A program made the position numbers and the translations under genes. From NCBI GenBank assembly GCA_015680685.1, contig MNCI01002119.1:946087-1010086 (forward strand): a DNA stretch of 64,000 nucleotides, given 5' to 3'. This DNA comes from Gnetum montanum. Taxonomy: Eukaryota; Streptophyta; Gnetopsida; Gnetales; Gnetaceae. The notes under the pieces are model-generated. The model made no database searches and was not told the origin of the DNA. It saw only the letters and a list, made by a program, of their open reading frames with translations. Shown piece after piece: positions 31,738 through 44,055 of the stretch (position 1 is the first letter of the stretch; each line of letters starts with the position of its first letter).

Positions 31738-34700
31738 TCACAGAACCATGTGAGCCTTCCCGTAATATCTATTGATAAATGGAACCTGCACATTCAAAAC
31801 AAAATTCAATTAAAAATAAGAAACGAACACACACAATAGAATAGCAATCTTAGATGCCATACAAATTCGTCTCCAAGAACTCTGCAAGGAAAGACATGAC
31901 TAACCTTTACATGAGAAATGTCAGGGCAATTAGGGGTCTGTACAGGATAAAATTTATAAAATCGCATATTTTCAAAAGCAGCTTTCTGCTCTGGACTCAT
32001 ATTTTCTATAGCCTTCTTCCGAGCCTCCCTTTCCTGAACAAAGTAAAAACTCATTTCAGAATTGTTCAAAAATAGAAAAGTTCAAATACATAAATTTACC
32101 GTATTTAGTACAATCAATAATAAGGCAGAAGTTTCTGGTATACCTGTCGCTGCTCCCTCTTTGACTCATTTACTTTTTCTTTGACGAATTTCTGGTAAAA
32201 GGTACCAAGGTATTAGATAGTCACAGTGGTAAATATATATTCAGCAATTTTGAACAATGGGTTGATCAATACCATAAATTCATCCCTCTGATCTTCTGAC
32301 AAGGCTTCTTCCTTGATCAGACCGTCCGTGAATTCCTGATATGAACAAGATGTCAACTTTATCAAGATGAATAAAATTAAAACTAGTATGCTTCCTACAG
32401 AAAATTCCTTAGTATATACAATGTGAAAAATCAAACTAGAAACTGACCTCCAGCTCATCCAATTCCCAATCAAACTCACAAACCACCTTCAAAACAAATT
32501 CATGCTTAGAAACACCATTTTATTGATATAATCATGAAACTTAGCAAAATATTAATAATATTAAAAACTAGAGTCTAATACATTTGAAAGAAGCAGCAAA
32601 CAAGTCATTCAATGCAATTTGCAAAGTCACCACACCTGTGAAATTTGTTAAAGATACATGCCAAAAATCTTTAGGTGTTGGAAAAAAATTTAAAGGCATT
32701 AGATTTTACTAATTTTGAAAGAAAAAGCACTACGGCACCTTTTAGTCTTTCAAAAATAGAAACAGAATATTACTAGTGCTTTAATGGGACTAAGAAATTA
32801 CAATGCTGTGTATAAAGATTTACTGTAAGGAATTAAAGAAACATTGAACTGGAGAACTGAACAGAGTGGCCAAAGATCAACTTCCCAGCATGGTCTTCTT
32901 ATTAAAACTAGTAGATTCCAATTAATTTGAAGTAACAAAAAGGAAATAAAAATTGAAGCAATAAGTTTACTGACAGGGTGCAGGAATGAGAGTCTGTTAT
33001 CCATGGGTACGATGTAGCAGATTGTGACTTGCACTCTACAAACTATAATTTCAATCCAAATGTCTCACATTGAGATGTAGTGGAATTATATTAAACGAAT
33101 GACTGAGACTGAAATGCATCCAATAGATTCCTAGGGCTTTCTGGTCTTCAAATGAAGGTAATAATATACTAATCTTCACATTGTTGTAATAAAACAACTC
33201 AGTTTAAGCATTCTTGGTGCAAAAATTTCACGATTGTGAGGACTGAGCATGGGACAGTAAACAGTCAGGCAAGGCAGTTGAGACATATGATACATTACAT
33301 ACAGGACAAATAGAAAAAGAAGCTTAACATTAGAAAGAGCCGCATCTCATATCTAAAAGTTCATGTATAATTTGAAATGGCAAGCAAAGGGAAATTTTCT
33401 ACCATAGATAAATTGATGAAACAGGGATGGACAATAATCAATAGAGGGTTTTCAGAAATGCATAAACAGCCCGTAACCAAATCAGTATTTTACTGCATTG
33501 TAAATGCTCGCGTCTTTAAAGGATTTTGCAGAGCCTGAGTATGAATTTGTGGAACGCAATGCAGAAACAGAACTTGAAGCATATTACCTGCACATATGGT
33601 CTTTAGCATTTGAAAAGAAACAAATAACTGAAGTATTGAGAGTAATGATTACCCAAAACATCTTAGTGCTAATAAAGGACTTGGCAGTAACAGGTTACAT
33701 CAAGAATCAGGCTTAAAACGAAATCAGAGGTTGGAACTAGTGAGATCAAAAAGCTGTAAATCAACTTAAGAGGTGCGCTGAAACCTTAAGTATAATTATA
33801 CAAATTTTGTCCTTTTATTATTTATAAGAGAGTAGAGTTTTCTACTCTACTCTCTTTGGCAACTTTCTAAGTTCCCAAGTAATTCTAGTAGTGCTCCAAA
33901 CATTATTGGCAAGCAATATTTAGTATTACAAATGTTCTTTAAAAATTTTTTGCATGTTCTTTCATCCAAATAAGTGTTTTGAATTAAAAACAGATCAGAC
34001 ACAATATCACAAGTGAACCATTGTCAATTGTCAAAGAACTCCCATCTTACCACACTGTCAAGTCATAAAACTACTCGTAAATTTAAAGATTGGTAAAAAT
34101 TAACATAAAAATAATTTTTAAAACCAGAAGTTTGGAGAATTAACTTACAGGTGGCTCCAGAGGATACATTATCTGCACAGTAGTGTTCTCCTCCATTTCT
34201 TCTTCTTTCAGTGGTTGGTAAAAATCTGTTTGGAAAAACAACACAATAGACAAAAGAGAGCTGTTACTAATGCTAGAAATGTCAAAATTGGGCTAATATA
34301 TGTTGGTTTCCAGAAAAAGGAAGACGAACAACGTAATTTCATCTGTATGCATTGAATTTGTACATCTCCATTATATAACTATCTTCATTATTATCAGACT
34401 ATTTCTTTTGCATTTTTATTTACACCAGAATTTAGTTCACAATAGACCCACCTCAATATTACCAAAAAAAACAATACCTATGTTAAACAAAGAAAAAGTT
34501 AACGGGGAATGCAATTAAATAGAGACTATAGAAAGGCAGCACAAAATTTCACAAGAAAAAGATAAAGAATGCTGTAGTTTCTTTCAGAAAACATGTTCAT
34601 AACATTTGCAGCCATCCCACAATAAAAACATTTAATCATGTTATTATCACATTGATGAAAAGGTCCTATCATGCACGGTTATTTGTGAAAAATGTTTAAA

Positions 34701-37474
34701 TTTAAGATATAATGCCCAGAATATTAGGGTCAGGGTTCTGCTATTTCTATTGCTTCGGAAGCTTGAAAGTAGCTAAATAGTGTATTTAGAAAAAGGATGA
34801 AATACTCACAAGGTAAGCAATAATCATACTTCTTGATACGCTCCTGACTTAGACACTTTAAAGCAGACCTGAGATGTAAACATTCAAACAGTGTAAAAAT
34901 CCTCCAAAACTTGCATATGCACATTGGGCTTTACACTTAAAAGCTTCAAAGAAATCTATAAAATTACAGGAACTGGAAAATAACAGTAAATTGGACATGA
35001 ATTTGTATCTCTTTAACCTACTTTCTCTGTGTACATTGCAGGGTAAAAATTTGAGTTTTCATGCGCTCAACCAATGTATGTCTGTAATTGCAACAAAAAG
35101 TATGATCATTTCAATGGGAAAATATGAGGCACTTAACAGTAAATAACAAAAAGTAAACCAGACCAGATAAAAACTAATACCTGTTTTCTAATGGTATATA
35201 TGGTACCCAGCCCATTTTCATATCCTTCATTGGAACAATCATTTCACCTTCCATTTGAACAGACTTGATGCCAATTTTTTCAGAAGGGGGAAATGGGGAA
35301 GCAACCTACAAAAATATTCCAAGAAAATGGGGCCGCTCAGAAAGTCAAATTTTTAACACAAACATTTCTCAAATGTTGTGACAGGTCATTCATTATCATA
35401 TGCTCATTGCCAAGACTAATACATGTTAAACAGTTCGTGTACAATGTCAAGGAAAGCATAACACAGATAACTATGTAAAAATTTGAAAAACCAGATACTT
35501 TTGAATTGCACATTTCAGCAAAACATAACAAATAGCATCCTACACTTTGAAAAAATAAATATAATCATCTATCTTCATAACTAATAATCCAATTGGTATG
35601 ATACAGGCCCATGTTTAATTTTTGGCAGGGGCAACATTTTGAAAATCTATGCAATAACAACATACGATACTTCAAAGATTTAGGCTGCGAATGCAAAATA
35701 AAAACAATACTCACCGCAACAACTACTGGGATGTACATAACCTTGCTTTGACCATTGTAAGATACCAATTGAGCTGCAAATGTTGGAACAAAGTCACCAT
35801 TAATTAACAACATTCATCCTATATCATATGTATTAGAATTGATAACATTTCAGCCTTACAACAGTATTATAGAAAATCATGGCTTACGTTCTGTGCATCC
35901 AAACAAATAGACCTGTTTACCATGCAATTCACCACCTTCCTCGAACACTTCCTGGTGCAAAACCAAAGCCAACACGATAAAATTTCAGATTATGCTAACG
36001 GGCATGCAAAGAGGACAATATATGTTTACTAAATTAGTAATTACCAAGAGTTTTTTAAATTATGTGGCGTACGACAGAAAATACATCAATAATTATTATA
36101 ATGGATGGACATAAACAACAAAAATCACCATAAAAATGAGACCACATACCTCTAAGTTCGAAAAATCCCAATTGAAGTTATTATAAACGGCATCCATGTG
36201 ATCCCACTGTCCAGGAAAAACAATTGTTGTAAAGTAACCAAAAATAGAAAGAATCTTAAGCTCGTTATATCCGTACTTTTCGATCAAGTTATGCATGAAA
36301 ACAACGAAGAAAACTGAAACTCAACATTAGTATTTACAAGCTTGGAATATAGAATACAGATAAACAAGAAATAAACCTCGGTGCCAACAGGAAACGCAGC
36401 TTTCCAGAGATCTTCCTGCAAAAAAACAAATAATGAGAAAATTTCAAATTCTGCTTCATCAATCATAATTTTGAACACCTCCTGAACACTGCAAAAAAAT
36501 CCAACAACATTAATGAAATTAAAAAATGTTCATTTTCTTTTGGCAGCCATTTAGTGGTCAACTACAAGCCAAATACCATTGCTGCACATTGCCTTCCAAA
36601 GAATAGGGAATGCTAGGAGTTGAAACATTCAAATAGAAAACCGTAAAAACTCAAGAGAGAATTTTCTTTTAACCTATATAAACAAAACCTTCAGCTTTCA
36701 ATAAAATCATCTCAACCAGAAAAATTTTATTAAAAAAACAAGAAAAAACCTGAAAAGAGTAATTCGAGAAAACATCTCAACCGAAACACATTCTTAACAT
36801 GTTGCCGTAAATTGCGCACGATAGGAAATCTTACAGCCGAGATCAACAGATGAAAATACACATCACTTAAACTGAAGTTGATCGTTCAATATAGGATCCA
36901 TAGGATCTAAAACATTCATATTTAGAAATAGGACAATCAGAAAAGCAGTGATGAATGTTCCAACCGATAGTTGCTACAGTCATTCGTATAAAAACTATTT
37001 AAATCATCAATCCAACTCGTTGCTCTGGGGTAAGAAAACTAAAACGCATTTGAACTCGACTGATTCGATTTCTGAGGGAACGTACGCCTGCTACGTTGCT
37101 GCATAATGCCCTAAGAAAAAAATGCATTTCTAAGAAGGTACACCGAATTGCATATAATAATCACGTACAAAACGTTTGATCAAAAAGACAATCACGCACA
37201 AAACGAATCTTCACAAAACCGGCGATAAAATTGGAAGCAAAATCCGTTTCCGACGGTGACTTACAAGATTCCTAGGTTCTGGAAACACTTCCGGCTCAAC
37301 CTGTTTCTGCGGAGGCTTTGCTTTTTGCTGCTGCGCCTTTTGCTTGCGCGACGCAGGCGCCTTAACTCGCTTGCCGCGCGGCGACGCTTTGGTGGAACCA
37401 AGCGGCGGCGACGATCCGCTCTGCCGTTGCTGCTGCAACTTCTTCACGCCTTTCCTACCCTTGGGACTCCTCAT
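31738..37474 (-). CDS. HIT4: HEAT INTOLERANT 4-like nuclear protein, 14 coding exons, 358 aa
   Basis: Exons (minus strand, each with AG/GT borders): 37,474-37,265; 36,415-36,377; 36,206-36,150; 35,951-35,888; 35,773-35,715; 35,305-35,181; 35,081-35,022; 34,868-34,810; 34,225-34,149; 32,486-32,448; 32,335-32,273; 32,191-32,144; 32,033-31,905; 31,785-31,738. Phases join without a stop. The N-terminus is K/Q/P-rich and basic, then EPRNL-EDLWKAAFPVGTE, WDHMDAVYNNFNWDF, YLFGCTEPQLV, VASPFPPSEKIGI, IFTLQCTQRKSAL, PPVVCEFDWELDELEEF, a charged helix ending in the C-terminus VPFINRYYGKAHMVL. These match the plant-specific HIT4 family along its length. Arabidopsis HIT4 is a chromocentre protein needed for heat-induced loosening of heterochromatin and release of transcriptional silencing. 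The first exon is CpG-rich, unlike the flanks. Start: ATG at 37,474; an upstream in-frame GTG was not used. The gene looks intact. Confidence 0.93.
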
Positions 37475-37740
37475 CGCTGCCGCCGAAACCAGACACACCG
37501 AATCCGACGCCGACGCCGATTTGCAGACGAAAACGGACGCAAAAACTCAAAATTGATAAAGCTCGACGAAGCAAAAACAATCCAAAGCGAGGCTTTTTAT
37601 GTCAATCCAGCTTGAACTTGATCTGAATCACGATCGAGAAAGCTCGTGATGTTGAGCTTAAATGCTCAACGGATGACGACGGAGAATATGTAGATGAAGA
37701 TGAAGGTTGATCGCTGTTTTGTATTATGCGGCTCGCGTAG
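37475..37740 (-). promoter_or_regulatory. 5' UTR and proximal promoter of the HIT4-like gene
   Basis: CpG- and GC-rich sequence upstream of the ATG, in contrast to the CpG-poor flanks. A CATAAAAAG word (rc at about 37,593-37,601) some 120 bp upstream of the ATG could be a TATA-like element. No heat-shock element of clear nGAAnnTTCn repeat form was recognised. The extent is a guess. Confidence 0.4.
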
Positions 37741-38214
37741 GGGCAACGCCGCGCTGGTCTGTGCTGTGCAGAGTTTCGAGATTCGGTTGAAAGTGGTTTA
37801 AATTGAGACGTTGGATTTTATTTGATGCTTTGGCTTGGCCGCTTGAGTTGGCTTAGCTTAGATATGTGGAGTTAGGGATTCGCATCTCCGACAGGCTAAA
37901 GCCAACCCCAGGTTTAGGTTGGGCTCTCTGTGTCTCTCTTGCGGTCTCACTCGGGGATCGTTTTCGCCCGTTTCAAATTTTGGCTGCCGCGTGGGATCAT
38001 TTTTCTTATTCCCGCACGTTACCGCCACCTGGTATTTCCAGAAAATTCGTAAACGTTACACGGAAATAGCTAATTCATATATGGGTAATTTTTCCCTTAT
38101 GCGTAATTCAAATAGCTAATTTGAATTTGATACAAATTTTTCTCAAAATTTAAAGTCGCCATTTCTCTTTTTTGCATTTCAGCCTCGTAACTTTTTCAAA
38201 TGCAAGGAGTCCTC
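37741..38214. other. Intergenic, moderately GC-rich, no gene seen
   Basis: 37,860-38,070 holds short overlapping frames without recognisable similarity. Possibly the upstream part of the HIT4-like promoter. Confidence 0.4.
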
Positions 38215-38299
38215 TCACACCGTCCCAATACTAAATGTTGTTATTGCTACGTTGGTAGGGAGTTTATTAAATGGGGTCGATCTCTTGGACCATGATCGT

Positions 38300-38536
38300 G
38301 GTTGGGCAGCCGTGGGATGGTTAAATATATCTATAAATCGGTCAAGATGATTTAAAAAAAAAATGATGTTAACGAAGCTAGTGGGTTTCGTTAACATCAT
38401 TTTTTTTTCAAAATCATCTCAGCCAATTTATAGATATATATATATANATGTTAACGAAGCTAGTGGGTTTCGTTAAAATCAATTTTTTTTCAAAATCATC
38501 TCAGCCAATTTATAGATATATATATATATATATATN
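38300..38536. repeat. Fold-back (MITE-like) repeat with a duplicated arm and two n bases
   Basis: ATGATGTTAACGAA and TTCGTTAACATCAT are perfect 14-bp arms around a 10-bp loop (GCTAGTGGGT). The symmetry extends imperfectly outward through an A/T tract and CTATAAAT...AGATGATTT (left) against AAAATCATCT...ATTTATAG (right). After an n at about 38,447 the loop and right arm are repeated almost exactly up to an (AT) run and a second n at about 38,536. This could be a natural duplication or an assembly error at a palindrome. Confidence 0.75.
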
Positions 38537-38599
38537 AGGATTGAGCAAAAGGCAAAATACAATGATAAGTGTGAACTCAATATGCCTAATTCTCCAACT

Positions 38600-39040
38600 G
38601 AGCAAAATGAACTTCTTATGCAATTCTACTTTGGAGATATTTAGCATCTGAAATCTTTTTGTATCTTTGCACATGAAAAGGAGGATGAATCTTTAAAGAA
38701 TCAATGGTCTTGACTCCGAATAATGCAACAAACGTTACAGCCTTATCTAGTGTCATTCCTTAAGATTTATGAATAGTCATGACCCATGCCAACCGTAATG
38801 ATGACTGACGAGATGCTCCTCAGACCACAAGTACAATTGGCACATGATGGGAATTACCATTGTCAAAGGCACATCCAATGTAGGAGTCAAAATCAACAAT
38901 AACGTATAATGGCAATGCAAGTGGCTATTTACTTTAAAGATACATAATATTGTGAATCATGCCAAGTGCACCATTCACCAATCCTGCTTCAGGCCAAAGG
39001 TTAACTGTAAGCATTACCCTTGCACCTTCACATATAAGCA
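38600..39040 (-). pseudogene. PIF1-like/Helitron helicase C-terminal fragment
   Basis: Minus-strand translation shows EGARVMLTVNLWPEAGLVNG (about 38,980-39,035), then PLALPLYVIVDFDSYIG, HHVPIVLVV, SSLRLAWVMTIHKS*GMTLDKA and a residual tail near 38,610-38,700. These are the C-terminal motifs of PIF1-family SF1B helicases, with motif VI 'TIHKSQG' reading KS-stop-G through a CAA/CAG-to-stop change. In plants such sequences derive mostly from Helitron RepHel genes. In-frame stops make it a pseudogene. The N-terminal helicase motifs and the Rep domain are missing; the fragment is fused to a copy of the leader ORF at 39,166. Confidence 0.78.
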
Positions 39041-39166
39041 AAGATTGCATTACTTGTTGTAGTAGATAGTTGTTGCACTACTTGTTGTAGTAGATGGTTG
39101 TTGTTGTTGATCTTGAAAAGAGTGTTCTTCACCTTCTCTATTGGGACTAATAGCAGCAGGATCCAT
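39041..39166 (-). pseudogene. Leader ORF copy 2 (MDPAAI...), fused to helicase fragment
   Basis: ATG at 39,166 starts MDPAAISPNREGEEHSFQDQ, then Q- and T-rich sequence with a repeated CTACTACAACAAGTA word. It is nearly the same as the start of the frame at 42,651. It runs into the helicase sequence near 39,040, apparently joined by an internal deletion. Confidence 0.6.
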
Positions 39167-39354
39167 GTTTCTGAAAATGCATAAATTCCAATATTGCACC
39201 TCTTAATGTTGTAATATGATGTCTATGTTCAATATTTTTAAATACTACTCACATTGTAATCGTCATCACCTTAACCGTTGCCATGATCGTAACCATCACT
39301 GTAACCATAATCATCACCATTTATAATAATAATAAATATTCATTATTACCCACG

Positions 39355-39615
39355 TCGGGCCCTACACGTGAGGAAATATGAAGAGATGAATGGGGAGCCC
39401 AAGGGTCAGGGGGCATCAATTGAATAAGATTTGACTCCCTTGCAATGACTCTTTAGCTCCCTTGCATGTGGTGCGTGCATGTGAAGGAATACAAAGAGAC
39501 GAATGGAAAGCTCAGCGGTTAAGGAACATTAATCGAGTAGAGATTCAACTCTCTTGCACTAATTCTTTAGCTCCCATGCATGTGGCACATGGGCGTGAGG
39601 GAATATGAAGAGATC
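39355..39615. repeat. Minisatellite, about 115-bp unit, copy 2
   Basis: Two to three diverged units containing GGGGAGCCCAAGGGTCA..., GACTC(C/T)CTTGCA(A/C)TGACTC and GCATGTGGTGC. The same array occurs at 42,905-43,300, again upstream (minus strand) of the MDPAAI leader. Confidence 0.78.
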
Positions 39616-39619
39616 AAAC

Positions 39620-41095
39620 TAAATTGGCACTACAACATATATTTGTAATGCATATTCATTTGTGGAGATATAAAAAATCACATTACAAATGCATAAATAA
39701 TGTTATTATTATATCACGGGCTTTTGTATATTAACATTGTTGTTACAATGGACAAGATATGAATGATGTTAACACCTCATTCATAATTATTATATTATAA
39801 TTATTGTGGAATCCAATAAATGTTATGAGATTATTATAATTAGAGCAATAATCCATAATTATAATTTGAGATATTATGAATTATAAGATTCATTCGAATG
39901 GTAAACATTTCACAATAAATAAAGCCAATATATGATGAAATATTACTCATAATCTATAATGTTAGAGATATTATTTTTTCATTCATAATGCTAACCCATA
40001 ATCATTATATCTCGGTTAGCATTATCCATAAGATATATATAATGAAATGATTATAAATAACTAACTTTTATATGATGAAGTGTTTATAATCATTATATAT
40101 AATCATTTATGTTTATGATTATAAATATATCATTATATATAATCGAGATTATAAATAACTGAGATAAATATAATCATTGGCTCCTTTGTAGTGACTCTTT
40201 AGCTAGGGGAGATTTATAAATAATTGGTTATTTATGATTATGGCAGGACATGTGCATCGGTGGAGAGCTCGTCGTCGTTTTCCTCAACATTGGCTAGGAT
40301 CATCATAGCATGATCTTGCCAAAGATCTTCCTAGGGTCTAGGCTACCAGAGGTGCAGAAGTTCTCATTTTTAAAATTTACCAAGTTATATAATCCATTAG
40401 ATTCCATCAATCAAAGAATATGTACATAAAGAAAAGGCCTCACTGCATGCGAGAATGTAAGAAGAGATTATCAAATTTGAACTCTTTAAGTCCTCCCAAT
40501 AAGCAATAAAAAATGTTAAAATTATGACCAAAGTTAGGCCGACATCTCAAATTGGCCAATAATTTTCATGTGCTAGCAAAAATGCTAACACTTTTTCCTT
40601 TTATTAAAATGCATATTGTAAACGAAAAAGTAATCACAATCGTAACAACTAAATGCATCTACTCTATGGTAACTACTGAAATTCAAAACACAGTTATAGA
40701 AATGATAAAACCTACACAAAATATACAAAGAGATAAAGAGAACATGAACTTACAAATGTTCCTTTACATTGAAAAAAGGTATAGCAAAAGAAGATTACTC
40801 AAGATAGTAGTAGAAAATTACAATTTCAGAATTCCCTGCCACTCCAAAAAGTATTGAAAAAAGAACAGAACCATACTTCAAAATGTTTTTGCATAGGGAA
40901 TGTAACGGTATAAGAAAGCATGCCAAGTATTGATGACAGAAGAGCTCAGCTTGAAGTAAAACTATGAAAATTGCACAAAATCATCAAAATGTAATGTTCA
41001 ACATGTTACAATTCACTATAAAAAATTAACAAAAACACACATAAAAAATTAACCAAACGAATGATGTGCAACTGATTTATTTTCACAATAATAAA
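39620..41095. other. AT-rich stretch with local inverted repeats
   Basis: 39,690-40,190 is almost pure A/T with many copies of AATCATTATATATAATC-like words able to pair. A GC-richer island lies at 40,250-40,360. No supportable gene. Confidence 0.5.
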
Positions 41096-41099
41096 TTTT

Positions 41100-42120
41100 A
41101 TTGACCCGTTATTTCTCAACCTCCAATTCCAACACATTGTGCAACTAATGATGTGTGATTGATAATGTTTTCATCATCTGTCTGAAGCAAAGTACCTTGA
41201 AATTGCAATCTCATTTCTCCATCCTTTTCTGACAATGGAATATAAGGAATGTTATGGAAGATGTTAACATCACCGGTATCAGCAACATCATTTAATGCAT
41301 GCATATCAATCTCGACATCTCAATAGTATGGATCATTTGCCTTCTTAAAAATCAAAGCTTCATAAACCTATCTCTTATTGATAATGAAATTATACTCGGT
41401 CCCCATTTGATCTACTCTTTTCAATATCAAGAAAGGAATGTCTTTAATTCTAAGAGGAAGTCTCTTAGTAATCTGTGTGACATCCTAAGCAAAGCTAATT
41501 ATGTGACCTTTATACTTGAACTATTCACCAACTACATGTGTAACTTATAAAATGGGATTGATTTTTGCAATTAACATTTCTTCAACCTCAGTTAAACAGC
41601 CTAGGATAGGTGGTTGGACACCAGGATCTATGTTATTTTCAATAGAAAATCGTTTGATTTCACAACCAAAACTGTCAAAAATATTATGTTTCTTTTCTTT
41701 AATGCACCTATTGCATGTGGGTCCTCTACTTCTGGTTGAATCCAATAATATGCTAAGAAACATTTCGTTGCATACATTGCAGGAATGTGGGTTTGCAAAA
41801 CTTCTAACTGCAATATTAAAATTATGTATTGCTTGAGCAATTTCTGTACTTACCTTTTGCAATCTTAGGAAAGACTGAATAGGTTCTGAAGAAGGCATTT
41901 CCATTGTTGGTGCACTAGCAACATCTATAGCTTCATTTATTCGATGAAATGAATTTTCTTCTTGTTGACATTGCCTCTTTTGGTGCTCACTCTCACTATA
42001 ATGTAGTTGTTCTTGATTTTCTTGCAATTGTTGTTCTTTTTCGTGTGTGATTTTTAGAACAGATGTTGCTTGATTAATAGGCACAGATGCATTTCTAATG
42101 TCCTGCAAAAAATGTTTCAA
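41100..42120 (-). pseudogene. Helitron-type DUF6570-like protein remnant
   Basis: One minus-strand frame, open from 42,120 to 41,545 and continuing in frame to about 41,105 with a few stops. A Q/E-rich N-terminal part is followed by two CxxC pairs (CNVC and CNRC), then FSIENNIDPG, LTEVEEMLIAKINPI, V-G-E-stop-FKYKGHIISFAQ-like residues, KDIPFLILKRVDQMGTEYNF and EALIFKKANDPYY. This order is what I know from the DUF6570 region of plant Helitron proteins, upstream of the Helitron-like Rep domain. The Rep and helicase parts are not found next to it. Role unknown; likely part of the replication protein of a rolling-circle transposon. Confidence 0.72.
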
Positions 42121-42420
42121 AATTTAAACTAAAAATTGAATGAAACTATTTGCCAACTTGAGTATGGGCAAACACCAACCTGCATTTCTTCTTGATTATT
42201 TACATTTTAGTATCAATAATGTGGATCATTGCATTGGATGAATTTCCAAGTGATGAGAGGGGATTTGAAGTTGACGTAACCTAAAAAAAATATATGCAAT
42301 GTAAGTATGTAAATAAAATGAGAAGATTTCCCTATGATAAATATTTGTTTTAAAATATTAAAAAATGCATAAATTACATACTCCTAAATCTCATAGAATT
42401 AGTTCTCATTCTCATTCACA

Positions 42421-42651
42421 TTATTTTGCTTTTCGTTTTAGAAATCGTCTTCTCTCCTCTGCAATCATCAATCCTGGATTTTTAGTTTTTATAATCCATA
42501 GTTGTCCTCTTCTTCGGCCATGCCCACACGCATGCCCACTACCATAACCTCCATAAATTGTATTACTTGTTGTAGTAGATGAGTGTTGTTGCTGATCTTG
42601 AAGAGAGTGTTCTTCACCTTCTCTATTGAGATGAATAGCAGCAGGATCCAT
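42421..42651 (-). pseudogene. Leader ORF copy 1 (MDPAAI...)
   Basis: Minus-strand ATG at 42,651; MDPAAIHLNREGEEHSLQDQ, a Q/S/T-rich run, a G/H/R-rich run, then a basic end with EERRRFLKRKAK. It lies upstream of the DUF6570-like frame and probably was its first exon or N-terminus, with an intron or a break at 42,120-42,420. A near-identical start sits at 39,166. Confidence 0.5.
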
Positions 42652-42904
42652 CACCTCTTAATCTTGTAAGACAATGCCCAAGTTCAATATCTATAAATAC
42701 TGTACCACACCAAAACCATCATCACCCTAATTGTCACTATGATCGTAATCATCATCATTTTTATTAATAATAAATATTCATTATTGCCCATTGTTTATAA
42801 TAAAAAATTTTCATTATTACTGTAATCGTAATCGTCACTATTTATAATAATAATAACTATTCAATATTACCCATCATTTATAATAAAAAATATTCATTGG
42901 TTAC

Positions 42905-43300
42905 CCACGTCGGGGCCTACGTGTGAGGTAATACAAAGAAACAAATGGGAAGCCTAGGGATCGAGGGCATCAATCGAATAAAGATTTGGCTCCCCTGCAA
43001 TGACTCTTTGGCTTCCCTGCACATGGTGCATGCACATGAGAGAATACAAAAAGATGAATGGGGAGCCCAAGGGTCAAGGGCATCAATTGAATAGAGATTC
43101 AACTCCCTTACAGTGACTCTTTAGCTCCCCTGCATGTGGTGCATGAGCATAAGGAAATACGAAAAGACAAATGGGGAGCCCAAGGATCAAGGGGTGTCAA
43201 TTAAATAGAGATTTAGCTCCCTTGTAGTGACTCTTTGGCTTTTTGACTTTTCAGATTTAGCTCCCCTGCAGTGACTTTTTGGCTTCCCTACACATGGTGC
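42905..43300. repeat. Minisatellite, about 115-bp unit, copy 1
   Basis: About three units, each with AATGGGGAGCCCAAGG, ATCAAT(T/C)GAATA(A/G)AGATT and CTCCC(C/T)TGCA(A/G)TGACTCTTT. Related to 39,355-39,615. Two further C-rich repeats, ACAAATCCACTCCCCTCTTC-like, follow at 43,310-43,400. Confidence 0.8.
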
Positions 43301-44055
43301 ATTACATGGAGGGCGAAAAATCCACTCCCCCCTCCCCCCCTATCCTATGAGAACATGGAGGGTGACAAATCCACTCCCCTCTTCCCCCTATCCTATGAGA
43401 CGAGTTGGCCTCCCGACCAAAATAAGGTTTTGTGGTTGAAAATAGTTTTAAAAAATTTACATTTCAATTTCATTTCTGGTCACTTGAATGACTTTTGAAT
43501 GTTTTTCCCACCATCTTCCTTTACAAAATCTCCAAAATCTTTTTGTTGATAAATTTATAATTTTTCCTAAAAAATATTCTTCAAATTTCAATTTTCTTAA
43601 AGTTACACAAGTTCATCGCTGTATATTTTGAAATTTCACATAGAATTTTAAGTTTTTCCAAAAACAAACTCTTTACATCTCAACTATTTTTTAAAACCTT
43701 TAGTCATATATGTGGAGATACAAATTTTAATTAATGTATGAGTTGTAGCCCCTTATGTTTCTTTCTTTTTTCCAACACACCATATATTTTCCAAATGTGA
43801 GTGATTTTAGGAACCTTAGGCATAGACAATAATGATGTGGAAAATAAAGGGTTAATAAAGATAAGACATAAACTACTCATAAAGTGCTCCATGTAGGTAG
43901 CATTGAAGTCAACTAAAATAAGAATGTCAAAATGCTATAAGTACACATGAGGAATATAATGATGGCTTAAGTGTGATCCTAGCAACTTCCTACATAACAA
44001 CACAATGAGCTATTTGTAGTTTGAACAAATAATCTTTTGGTGCATATTACTTATT
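43301..44055. other. Intergenic AT-rich DNA between Helitron-like relic and element H
   Basis: Begins with a 2-unit repeat (about 55 bp, C-rich) at 43,310-43,400; the rest is AT-rich with no frame worth calling. Confidence 0.5.

Noticed and set aside
37472-37498. Upstream start of the HIT4-like protein at 37,498
   Set aside because: That codon is GTG; the first in-frame ATG is at 37,474 and leads straight into the basic N-terminus.
37256-37615. Plus-strand R/L-rich frame of 119 codons
   Set aside because: Antisense of GC-rich exon 1 of the HIT4-like gene; composition is a by-product of the opposite strand.
38360-38447. 3'-terminal hairpin of a Helitron
   Set aside because: The hairpin has CTAG only in its loop and lacks a CTRR end about 10 nt beyond the stem; it fits a fold-back repeat better.
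43271-43498. Plus-strand frame rich in P, L, W
   Set aside because: It consists of the C-rich tandem repeat at 43,310-43,400; not a gene.
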